The notes under the pieces are model-generated. The model was not told the origin of the DNA. It saw only the letters and a list, made by a program, of their open reading frames with translations, and searched no databases. A DNA stretch of 64,000 nucleotides, taken from positions 1,070,050 through 1,134,049 of the forward strand of contig NZ_JACHGV010000001.1 of assembly GCF_014202475.1 (NCBI RefSeq). The letters are read 5' to 3'. The translations under genes and the position numbers were made by a program. This document shows, piece by piece, positions 42,453-52,300 of the stretch. The number at the start of each line of letters is the position of its first letter. Within the stretch, counting starts at the first letter, position 1. The DNA comes from Streptomyces paradoxus (GTDB lineage Bacteria > Actinomycetota > Actinomycetes > Streptomycetales > Streptomycetaceae).

Positions 42453-44779
42453 GCGCGGTGTGGAAAGCCGCGCGGTCCGCGGTCAGACGCCGCCGGTTGC
42501 AGACGGTCGTCATCGCCCTCGTCGTCCTGCTGTCCACGGCCACCATGGTCATAGCGATGGGACTGCTCGACTCTGCGAGCCGCCCCTTCGACCGGGCCTT
42601 CGACAAGCAGCGCGGCGCCCACGCCGTCGCCGCCTTCGACCTCGACAAGGTCTCCGCGGACCAGGTCTCCGCGACCGCCCGGCGTTCGGGCGTCGAAGCC
42701 CACGCCGGCCCCTTCGACCAGACGTCGGTGAGCCTTGCCCCAGGCAGCGTCTCCTTCCTTCCGGGCCCGCTCACCGTGGTGGGCCGGGGCGAGGCGGGCG
42801 GCTCGGTGGACCGGGTGCACGTGTGGAACGGCCGCTGGGCCACCAAGCCCGGCGAGATCGTGGTGAACCAGACCCCGCCCTTCAGCGGCGGCGCGCCCTT
42901 CCCCCTGGGCGGCAAGGTGGTGACCCCGCAGGGCACGAAGCTCACCATCGTCGGCTACGCCTACACCATGAGCCGGACCGCCGATGCCTGGGTCACGCCC
43001 GAACAGATGAAGGCGCTGCACCCCACTGCGCGGCAGATGATGTACCGGTTCTCGTCGGCGTCGACAGAGGCCGATGTGGCCCAGGGCATCGGGCAGGCCA
43101 CGGCGGGGCTGCCGAAGGGTTCGCTGGTCGCCACGCAGTCGTATCTCACGATCAAGAAGGACGTGGCCTCCGGACCGGGCGTGTACGTGCCTTTCCTGAT
43201 GGTCTTCGGCGTCCTCGGCGTCATCGTCGCCGTCATGATCGTCGCCAATGTCATCAGCGGCGCCGTCGTCTCCGGTTTCCGGCACATCGGCGTTCTCAAG
43301 TCCCTGGGCTTCACGCCGCGCCAAGTGGTGGGGGTCTATCTGCTGATGGTCTCGCTGCCCGCGGTACTGGGCTGCGCCCTGGGCGCTGTCGGCGGCGTCC
43401 TCGCCACGGATCCGCTGCTGACCAGTGCGTTCCAGGGAACGGGCATGGACCTCAGCGGTGTCGCGGTCAGCTGGTGGGTGCCGGTGGCCGCCCTGGTGGG
43501 CATGCCGCTCCTCGTCGTCCTGGCGGCGGCCTTGCCGGCGCTGCGCGCTCACCGGCTCTCCGCGGCCGAGGCGATCAGCGCGGGCAGCGCGCCGCACCGG
43601 GGCCGCGCTCTGTGGATCCAGCGGCGGCTGGGCGGCAGCTCCCTGCCGCGCTCGGTGAGCCTCGGTCTGGGGCTGCCCTTCGCACGTCCGGCCCGTACTG
43701 CGATGACGCTGGTGGCCGTCCTCCTCGGCGTCACCACCGCGACTTTCGCCACCGGTCTGGCCAGTACGGTCAACGAGTTCGGGAAGGCCGGGGACCACAC
43801 GTCGGGCGCACAGCTCATCGTCCAGCCCGGCCAGCCGCAGTTCGGCGAGACCGCGCCGAAGCTGGACGATCCGCAGACCGAGAAGGTGCTGCGGTCCCTG
43901 AAGGGCACCGAGAGTGTGACGGTCGATGTGCACGTCCCGGTCTCCATCACGAGCTCGAAGAAGGTCGTCGCCGAGTTCTGGCGCGGGGACACCTCCGCAC
44001 GCGACTTCCGCGACCAGATCGTCAAGGGGCACTGGATCGAGGGGCCCGGGCAGGTCGCCGCGTCGACGGCGTTCCTGCGTGACCGCGGTCTGCAGATAGG
44101 TGACCGGCTGACCATGGAGGTGGGCGGCAAGCCGGCCCGCGTCACCGTCGTCGCCTCGCTGATGAGCCAGCGGGACCTGCTGTACGCGGACTGGCGGGCG
44201 CTGTCCGCCCTCGACGTGGACGTCACGAAGCTCAACTCCCGCTTTCAGTACTTGGTGCAGGTCTCCCCCGGCACGAACATCGCCCAGTACACCGACGCGG
44301 TGAGGGCGGCGGACCCGGGTCTCTACGCGCGCCCGAACTCCGACTCGTCCACCTTCGAAGCGTCCGTGATCAGTCTGTCGGTGGTCCTCACCCTCATGCT
44401 GGTGACCGTCGCCGGACTCGGGGTCTTCAACACGGTCGTGCTCAACACCCGTGAGCGCCGCCGTGATCTGGCGACGCTTCAGTCCCTCGGCATGACGCCT
44501 CGCCAGGTGATCGGCATGACGGTGACCTCGATGGCGGCGGTGGGTGCGATCGGCGGGGTGCTCGGGCTCCCCCTGGGCGTCCTCGCCCATCGCGCGATCA
44601 TGCCGATCGCGGGCGAGGCGGCCAAGGTCGACCTGCCGGCACGCATGCTGGACGTCTGGCACGCACCGGTCCTGTTGCTCCTCGGCCTCGCCGGCATAAC
44701 GATCGCGGTCCTGGGAGCATTCTTCCCGGCACGCTCGACAACCCGTATGGCCACCGCGGAGGCACTGCGCAGCGAATGA
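42449..44779 (+). CDS. FtsX/MacB-type ABC permease
   Basis: A 776-residue membrane protein. An N-terminal helix (VVIALVVLLSTATMVIAMGL) is followed by a large extracytoplasmic domain, then FtsX core helices (residues about 245-375), a second extracytoplasmic domain and a second FtsX core (about 645-765, ending SRTTRMATAEALRSE). The duplicated FtsX layout is that of actinobacterial antimicrobial-peptide resistance or export permeases. The ATG at 42449 overlaps the ATPase stop (ATGA). It is likely involved in self-resistance to, or export of, the peptide; this is inferred from context. Confidence 0.9.
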   Translation: MSAVWKAARSAVRRRRLQTVVIALVVLLSTATMVIAMGLLDSASRPFDRAFDKQRGAHAVAAFDLDKVSADQVSATARRSGVEAHAGPFDQTSVSLAPGSVSFLPGPLTVVGRGEAGGSVDRVHVWNGRWATKPGEIVVNQTPPFSGGAPFPLGGKVVTPQGTKLTIVGYAYTMSRTADAWVTPEQMKALHPTARQMMYRFSSASTEADVAQGIGQATAGLPKGSLVATQSYLTIKKDVASGPGVYVPFLMVFGVLGVIVAVMIVANVISGAVVSGFRHIGVLKSLGFTPRQVVGVYLLMVSLPAVLGCALGAVGGVLATDPLLTSAFQGTGMDLSGVAVSWWVPVAALVGMPLLVVLAAALPALRAHRLSAAEAISAGSAPHRGRALWIQRRLGGSSLPRSVSLGLGLPFARPARTAMTLVAVLLGVTTATFATGLASTVNEFGKAGDHTSGAQLIVQPGQPQFGETAPKLDDPQTEKVLRSLKGTESVTVDVHVPVSITSSKKVVAEFWRGDTSARDFRDQIVKGHWIEGPGQVAASTAFLRDRGLQIGDRLTMEVGGKPARVTVVASLMSQRDLLYADWRALSALDVDVTKLNSRFQYLVQVSPGTNIAQYTDAVRAADPGLYARPNSDSSTFEASVISLSVVLTLMLVTVAGLGVFNTVVLNTRERRRDLATLQSLGMTPRQVIGMTVTSMAAVGAIGGVLGLPLGVLAHRAIMPIAGEAAKVDLPARMLDVWHAPVLLLLGLAGITIAVLGAFFPARSTTRMATAEALRSE

Positions 44780-44786
44780 ACGGGCA

Positions 44787-44816
44787 GGTTTTCCTGCGCC
44801 CCCGATCAGGAAAACC
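44787..44816 (+). terminator. Hairpin downstream of the FtsX permease (first)
   Basis: GGTTTTCCTG / CAGGAAAACC, a 10-bp stem with a 10-nt loop, 8 bp after the permease stop. Confidence 0.6.
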
Positions 44817-44823
44817 CTGCGTC

Positions 44824-44861
44824 CGCGGACGCCGACCACCGACCGGTGGTCGGCGTCCGCG
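44824..44861 (+). terminator. Strong hairpin downstream of the FtsX permease (second)
   Basis: A perfect 17-bp stem (arms 44824-44840 and 44845-44861, beginning CGCGGACGCCGACC) with a GACC loop. It is followed by three near-copies of GCGTCCAC. Confidence 0.85.
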
Positions 44862-45080
44862 CGTCCACGCGTCCACGCGTCGCCCTGCGCACTTTCCAGG
44901 CGTAAGGCAATCATGCGAGCATGACACGCACTTTTCCCCTCCAAAGGTTTTTCCGAAAAGCCGCGTCGCCCACTTCGCGCCGGTCGCGCCCTGTCAATCG
45001 CGACCGTTTGCAGCGGCATTGCCATGTGCTCTTTCCGGCATCGGACGCGGCATCAAATTTCTGGCATTCATGGAGAGTTC
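44862..45080. other. Intergenic region upstream of the PLP-enzyme gene
   Basis: No gene is supported. The left end holds GCGTCCACGCGTCCACGCGTCG direct repeats adjoining the terminator. AT-richer sequence (about 44955-44985 and 45045-45075) may include the promoter of the next gene. No StrR-type box was found here. Confidence 0.4.
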
Positions 45081-46145
45081 ATGGGCATCGGTCATGCACG
45101 CGAGCACGCTCCCGCAGACGGTCGGACGAGAGGCCCCGGCAGTGGGGAAGAGGGTGCGCACCTCGACCGCGCAGCCGTCGAACGAGCGGGGCGGCGCCTG
45201 GCCGACCGGGTGTGGCGGACGCCGGTCCTCCGCTGTGACCAGCTGGACGCCCGTAGCGGCGCACGCCTGTGGTTGAAGGCGGAAAACCTGCAGCGCGGCG
45301 GGTCGTTCAAGGTCCGCGGGGCGCTCCTTGCGGTGGAGCACCTCGCGGGGTCCGGCAGCCGGGGCGTGATCGCGCAGAGCACCGGCAACCATGCGATCGC
45401 GGTCGCCCTCGCCGCCCGCCAGCACGGCCTTCCGGCCATCGTGGTCCTCCCGTCCGACGCCCCGCCCACCAAGATCCACCGGATCCGGGAGGCCGGTGCC
45501 GAGGTGATGACGGCCGGTACCCTGCTCGCCGACCGGGTGGCCGCCGTGGCGCAACTGCGCGAGCTGCACGGCTACGACGTCATCGACCCGTATCAGAACC
45601 CGCACGTGGTCGCGGGCCAGGGAACCGCCACGGCCGAACTGATCGACCAGGCGGCACAGGTAGGCGTGCACCTGGACGCCGTGGTCGTCCCGGTCGGTGG
45701 TGGCAGCGCGATCGCCGGTGCCTGTCTGGCGGTCGAGGGGCGCGGGGTGTCCGTGGTCGGGGCCGAGCCGCAGGCCGTGCCGGCGCTCACCACAGCGCTG
45801 CGCACACAGGGGCCGGTGACCGTGGCTGCCGGGCACACCATCGCCGACGGGCTGCGTCCCGACCGGATCGGCGACCTGCCGTTCGCCCTCGCCCACCGGG
45901 TCGTATCCGCGGTCGTGACGGTGTCGGAGGAAGCCATCGCCGACGCGCTGCGAGCCGCATTCCTGCACGCCCGCCTGGTGATCGAGCCGGCGGCGGCCAC
46001 CGCGCTCGCCGCCGCCCTGGAGCACGCGTCCCGCTATGGCAGGGACGTCGGAGTGCTGCTCAGCGGTGGGAACGTCGAGCCGAGCCTGGCCGCCTCGCTG
46101 CTGACCGGGCAGGAGACGCCTGCCCCGCACACCACGGCCGCCTGA
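45081..46145 (+). CDS. Fold-type II PLP enzyme, threonine dehydratase / serine racemase family
   Basis: A 354-residue PLP-dependent lyase or racemase. The PLP Lys is K77 in GGSFKVRGALL, the substrate loop is QSTGNHAIAVALAAR, and the phosphate-binding glycine loop is VVPVGGGSAIAG. It lacks the C-terminal ACT regulatory domain of biosynthetic IlvA, so it resembles catabolic threonine dehydratases, serine racemases and hydroxyaspartate ammonia-lyases. Beside NRPS modules predicted to use Asn and Asp it could supply or remove a D-, hydroxy- or dehydro-amino acid; this is speculation. ATG 45081 has GGAG 5 nt upstream. It converges with the NRPS operon. Confidence 0.85.
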   Translation: MGIGHAREHAPADGRTRGPGSGEEGAHLDRAAVERAGRRLADRVWRTPVLRCDQLDARSGARLWLKAENLQRGGSFKVRGALLAVEHLAGSGSRGVIAQSTGNHAIAVALAARQHGLPAIVVLPSDAPPTKIHRIREAGAEVMTAGTLLADRVAAVAQLRELHGYDVIDPYQNPHVVAGQGTATAELIDQAAQVGVHLDAVVVPVGGGSAIAGACLAVEGRGVSVVGAEPQAVPALTTALRTQGPVTVAAGHTIADGLRPDRIGDLPFALAHRVVSAVVTVSEEAIADALRAAFLHARLVIEPAAATALAAALEHASRYGRDVGVLLSGGNVEPSLAASLLTGQETPAPHTTAA

Positions 46146-46254
46146 GGCTGCCGGTAGCGGCCCTGGGGGCCGAGCGACCACGGAGGCCCTCCGCCATCGA
46201 TGACGCCGGAGGCGGACGCCGGGCAGGCGGAAGCAGGCGGTCAGGCAGAAACGC

Positions 46255-46304
46255 AGCGGGCCGGGCGCCACGACGACCGAGGTCGTCGTGGCGCCCGGCC
46301 CGCT
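46255..46304. terminator. Very long bidirectional terminator hairpin
   Basis: A perfect 24-bp inverted repeat (arms 46255-46278 and 46281-46304, beginning AGCGGGCCGGGCGCC) with only GA between the arms. It lies between the convergent PLP-enzyme gene and the NRPS operon. Confidence 0.9.
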
Positions 46305-46322
46305 CGCGCATGTCCGCCCGGG

Positions 46323-46350
46323 CCGCGCGGCGGCGTGCGCCGCCGCGCGG
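46323..46350 (-). terminator. Second hairpin directly after the NRPS stop
   Basis: CCGCGCGGCGGCG / CGCCGCCGCGCGG, a 13-bp perfect stem with a TG loop, ending 6 bp from the NRPS stop codon. Confidence 0.7.
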
Positions 46351-46356
46351 GAGCCG

Positions 46357-49300
46357 TCAGTCGTCCAGACCCAGCCACTGCGACACAGCGGCCCACGCCC
46401 TGGCCAGGTTGTCCGGTCTGGCCATCTCGTAGTGGGTGCAGTCGAGTCCGGTCTCGTGGATCTCTCCGGTGACGTAGGGCTGCCATGCCGCCGCGCCGGT
46501 GTGCGGGCGGCCGCTGTCCTCCCGCTCGGCCGTGATCAGCAGGACGTCGCCGTCGAACCGGCCGTGCTCATGGCGCCGTTGGATCTCACGCTGGTTGAGC
46601 AGGATCCGCGCGATGTTCCGGTACTCCTCCTCGGTGGTGGCCCCGAGCGCGCCCCCCGCCTGGTCGCGCACGAACGCGGTCACGGGCTCCAGCTCGTCCT
46701 CGGGTATCGCCGCGACGTCCTCCAGAGGTCCGGCCTCCGGGTCCGGCGCCGTCGGGAACTGGTCCAGGACGACCAGCGCCGCGACCTCCTCGCCTGCGGC
46801 GCGCAGCCGCACGGCGATTTCGTGCCCCACCACCGCCCCGAAGGACCAGCCCAGCAGGTGGTACGGGCCTTCGGGCTGCACCTCGCGGATCCGGTCGACG
46901 TAGCGGTCCGCCATCTCGCCGACGGAGCGGGCGAGCAGGCCGGGCCCCTGCAGTCCCCGGTCCTGGAGACCGTACAGCGGGACGTCGCTCGGCACGTACT
47001 GGGCCAGCGGCATGTAGCACCAGCTCAGCCCGCCGGCGGGATGCAGACAGAAGAAGGGCGGCCTGCTGCCTTCGGTACGGATCGGCAGCAGCTCGTCGAG
47101 GGCGTTGCGCACCGACGACAGGCTCATCCGCTTCAAGAGCTCGCCGACCGTCGGAGCGGCGAACAGATCGCGGACCGCGATGGAAACCCCCCGCTCCCGC
47201 AGCCGCTCCACGAGCCGGACCGCCATCAGGGAATGCCCGCCCAGGGCGAAGAAGTCGTCGTCGACCCCGACCGACTCCACCCCGAGGACCTCGGCGAACG
47301 CCGCGCACAGGCCGGCCTCGAAGGCCGTGACAGCCCTGTTGGCGGTGGGGTCGGCGGCGGTGACACCCGGCGCGGGCAGCGCCTTGCGGTCCAGCTTGCC
47401 GTTGGGCATCAGCGGCAGCCGGTCGATCACCACCACCGCGGACGGCACCATGTACCCCGGCATCCGGCCCTGGGCAAGGCCCCGCACCGACCGGCCCAGA
47501 TCCTCCGCCTCGTCCGGCCCTGTGGCCGAGCCCGGCACCACGTAGGCGACCAGACGGTGGTCGCCCGGCGTGTCCTCGCGCACCACGACCACGGCCTGCC
47601 CGACCGAGGGATGGGTGGCCAACACCGCTTCGATCTCGCCGAGTTCGACCCGGAATCCGCGCACCTTGACCTGGTCGTCGGCGCGGCCGACGTACTGCAG
47701 CTCGCCGTCCGCGGTCCACCGGACCACGTCGCCGGTGCGATACATCCGCTCGCCTGCGGCGCCGAACGGGCAGGCCACGAAGCGCCCCGCGGTCAGACCC
47801 GGGCGGCCCAGGTACCCGCGCGCCAGGCCCTCACCCGCGATGTACAGCTCGCCCGCCACCCCGGGTGCCACCGGGACCAGGCCGTCGTCCAGGACGTAGA
47901 CCTGGGTGTTGCCGATCGGGGAGCCGATCGACGTGACGTCGGCCGCGTTCTGCCGGAGCACCTTGGAGGTCGACCAGGTGGTGGTCTCCGTCGGGCCGTA
48001 CAGGTTCGTCAGGGTCGGTGTGCGGCCCAGCAGGGTACGGGCCAGATCCCCGGGCAACGCCTCGGCACCGACCATGGCTCGGACCTGCGTGAAGTCGACC
48101 GGGTCGTCGGCATCGGCCACCAGGCCGCGCCACAGGCTCGGTGTCGCGTGCACCATGGTCACGCCGCCGGTGCGGATCAGCTCCCGCAGCGCCCAGGGGT
48201 CGAGCACCTGCTCCTGTGCGGCGAGGACGAGCCGGGCGCCGTTGAGCAGCGGCAGATAGAACTCGAAGCCGGCCATGTCGCAGCCATGGGTGCTCACCGC
48301 GAGCAGCCGGTCGTCGGCGGTCAGCGGGAATTCGTGCTGCATCGCCTCCAGGAAGTTGACGATCGCCCGGTGCTCGACGAGCACGCCCTTGGGGCGTCCG
48401 GTGGACCCGGACGTGTAGATGACCCACATGGGGTGCCTGGGAAGCAGCGGACGCGTGCGCTCGTCGTCGTCGACGGCACGGTCCGGCAGGGTCGATAGCT
48501 CCGCGGTCACGTCCGGGGCGTCGAGCAGTACCACCGGCACACCGGATCCGGCATCGGCATCGGCGCCGGCGTCCAAGTCGAACGATTCGAGCCGGTCCCG
48601 CATGCCCGCGCCACTGAGCACGCACACCGCGCCAGAGTCGGCGATGACGTACGCGATGCGGTCGGCCGGGTAGTTCGGGTCGATCGGCAGGTAGGCGGCG
48701 CCCGCCTTGACCACCCCGAGCAGCGCCACCACCAGGTCGACCGTGCGGTCGAAGACGACCGCGACGACCGACTCCGGCCCCACGCCGCGGCGGATGAGGT
48801 ACCGGGCCACGCGGTTGGCGCGCGTGTCCAGCTCGGCGTAGCTGAGGGCGATGTCGCCGAAGGTCAGGGCGGTCGCGTCGGGTGTGCGTGCGACCTGTGC
48901 CTCGAACAGGGCGCCGACCGTGGTGTCCGGCAGTTCGGCCGCGGTGTCGTTCCACTCGGTCAGCATGCGGTGCCGCTCGTCGTCGTCGAGGACGTCCACG
49001 GCGCTGAGCCGCATGTCCGGGGCGGCGGAGAGGGCGGCGAGGACGTGGTTGAGGCGCTCGCCGATGCGCACCGCCGACGCGGGCTCGAAGAGGTCCGCGG
49101 AGGCGGTCACGGTGCCGCGCAGCCCCGCGGGCGCGCCCTGGGCGTCGTACGTCTCGACCATGCTCACGTCCAGGTCGAACTTGACCACCGACTCCGTCAC
49201 GGACGCCTCGTCCGGCGCCGCGTCGGACGCCGGCCTCTGCGGGTCGCCCGCGCCGGTGGCGAGACCGGGCAGGTCGACCACCGCCTCGGCGGTGTTCTCC

Positions 49301-52300
49301 AGGAGCAGCATCACCTGGAACAGCGGGTGTCGGGCCAGCGACCGGGCGGGCGCGAGCTCCTCGACGAGCCGCTCGAAGGGGACGTCTGCGTGGGCGAACG
49401 CGCCGAGGCCCGCTTCGCGCACCCGCTCGAGGACCTTGCGGTAGGTCGGGTCCTGCGACAGGTCCGTGCGCAGCACGAAGGTGTTGACGAAGTAGCCGAC
49501 GAGGTCGTCCAGGGCTTCGTCGGTGCGTCCCGCGTGCGCCGAGCCGATCGGGATGTCGGTGCCCGCCCCCAGTCGGGACAGGAGCACCGCGAGCGCGCCG
49601 TGCAGCGCCATGAACATCGTCACGCCCTCGGCACGCGCGACCTCCAGGAGCCGCGCGTGCACCTCGGCGGGTACCTCGATCGGTACCTGGTAGCCCTGGT
49701 GTCCGACGACGGCCGGGCGCACCCGGTCGGCCGGCAGCGTGAGCTCCTCGGGGAGGCCGGCCAGAGCCTCGCGCCAGTAGGCGACCTGACGGGAGAGCAG
49801 GCTGTCCGGGTCGTCCCCGTCGCCGAGCACCTCACGCTGCCACAGCGCGTAGTCGGCGTACTGCGCCGGCAGTTCCCGCCACTGCGGGGCCCGGCCCTCG
49901 CTGCGCGCGGCGTAGGCCACGGACAGGTCGCGGGCCAGCGGCGCCCAGGACCAGCCGTCGGTGGCGATGTGGTGGATCACCACCACCAGGACGTGTTCGT
50001 CAGAGCCGGCCTCGAACAGCCAGGCCTTGACCGGCACGGCCGCCGACAGGTCGAAGACGTGCCGCCGGGCTTCGTCGACCGCCCGCGACAGCTCCTTCGG
50101 CGCGATCCGGGTCACGGTGAGCTCCCAATCAAGCCCGGCCGGGTCGAGGACCTGCTGGTACGGCTCGCCGTCCGCGACCGCGTACACGGTGCGGAGCACT
50201 TCGTGGCGTGCGATGACGTCCTGGAACGCCGCGTTCAGCGCCGTGTGGTCCACCTCGCCCGCCAGTCGTACGGCGACCGGGATGTTGTAGGTGTTGCTGG
50301 GACCTTCCAGCTTGTCGATGATCCACAGGCGGCGCTGGCCGTACGACAGCGGCACCTGTGCGGGCCGGCCGCCCGGCATCAGCGGCGGCCGGGCCTCGCG
50401 CGCCCCGGCCAGGTGCTCGGCAAGACCCGCGACGGTCGGCGCCTCGAACAGGTCGCGGATCTCCACCTCGACGCCGAGCAGGGTCCGGATCCGGCTGATG
50501 AGCCGGACCGCGAGCAGCGAGTGGCCGCCGAGCTCGAAGAAGTCGTCGTGCACGCCGACCGCGGGCACTCCGAGGACCTCGGCGAAAGCCATGCAGAGGA
50601 GCTCCTCGTGGAGATCGGCCGCCCGGTTCCGGCCGCCGGTCTGCCCAGACCCGTGGTAGTCCGGGGCGGGCAGGGCCTTGCGGTCCAGCTTGCCGTTGCC
50701 CGTCAGCGGCAGCCGGTCGAGGACCACCACCGCCGAGGGCACCATGTGCTCCGGCAGTCGCTGCGCGGCGAACTTGCGGATCGTCGCGGAAAGGCCCGGG
50801 TCCTGCGCGGTCTCCGGGTCGTCGGCCACGACGTAGGCGACGAGGCGCCGGTCACCGGGGACGTCCTCGCGGGCGATCACCGCGGCCTGGTCCACCAGCG
50901 GGTGCGCCGCCAGGGCCGACTGGACCTCACCGGGTTCGATACGGAAACCACGGATCTTCACCTGTTCATCGGCGCGTCCCGCGAACACCACGCGGCCGTG
51001 CGCGTCCCAGCGCGCCAGGTCACCGGTGCGGTACATGCGCTCGCCCGCCGTACCGAACGGGCTGGCCACGAAGCGCTCCGCGGTCAGGTCGGGGCGGCGC
51101 ACATATCCGCGTGCGAGGCCCGCACCGGCAACGTACAGCTCACCGGCCACGCCTACCGGCACGGGCCGGAGCCGGGCGTCCAGAACGTAGAAACGGATGT
51201 TGGCGAGCGGGGTGCCCACGGGGACCGTGCCGCCGGCCAGGACGTCGGCCGTCAGCGCGGTCGTGGCGACGCCGATGGTGGTCTCCGTCGGGCCGTAGTG
51301 GTTGAACACCGCGCACCCGTCCGCGGCGGACAGCAGCTCCCGCACCCACTCGTGTCGTGCGGCCTCGCCGCCGAGGACCAGTGACTTGGCGGGCAGCACC
51401 TCGGCCAGATCCCCAGCCGCCCCCAGCGCCGCCAAGTGCGAGGGGACCGCCTTGAGGTGATCGATGCGGTGCTCGGCCAGGTAGCGGCTGACGGCCGCCG
51501 GGTCGGTGACCGCGCCCTCATCCAGGATGTGCAGTTCACCGCCGGTGGTCAGGCTCGCGAACACCATGGTGTTGCCGAGGTCGGTGGCCTGCGCCTGGAG
51601 CAGTGCGTACCGGTCGCCCGGTGCACCGAGCCCGACGCGGTCCGGCACGGACGCCAGGTAGTTGGCGAGCGCGCCGTGAGTGACAGCGACTCCCTTGGGG
51701 CGGCCTGTCGAGCCGGAGGTGTAGATGACGTACGCGAGCCCGTCCGGGGCCGTCGTCACCTCCGGGGCCGTCTCGTCGGCCATGTCGAGCTGCATCCTCA
51801 CCAGCGGGGAGTCGAGGGCGACGAGACGCCTGCCCGCGGGCAGGTCGTCCAGGATCTCCTCGGTGGTCAGTGTCAGGGCGGCACGGCTGTCGGTGATGAG
51901 GTGCGCGACCCGGTCGGCGGGCTGGGCGGGCTCGATCGGAAGGTAGCCGGCACCGGCCTTCCACACCGCCAGGATCGCGGCGATCATCTCCACTCCGCGG
52001 CCCAGGCACAGGCCCACCACCGCCTCCGGCCCCACGCCCTGGTCCGCCAGGTAGTGGGCCAGGCGGTTGGCCCGGACATCGAGTTCCGCGTACGAGACCT
52101 CGGCACCGTCGGCGACGATCGCCACGGCGTCCGGGGTACGGGCGGCCTGCGCCTCGAAGCGGGCCACCACCGTACCGGCGGGAACCTCGGCCGCTGTGTC
52201 GTTCCACCCCACCAGGACCTGCTGCAGCTCGTCCTGGGCCAGCACGTCGACCGAACTCAGCGGCAGCTCCAGGCCACCGTCCAACGCGGAGTCCAGCGCC

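Noticed and set aside
44862..44890. GCGTCCAC direct repeats as a CRISPR-like or iteron array
   Set aside because: Only three short contiguous copies with no spacers; explained as low-complexity sequence next to a terminator.
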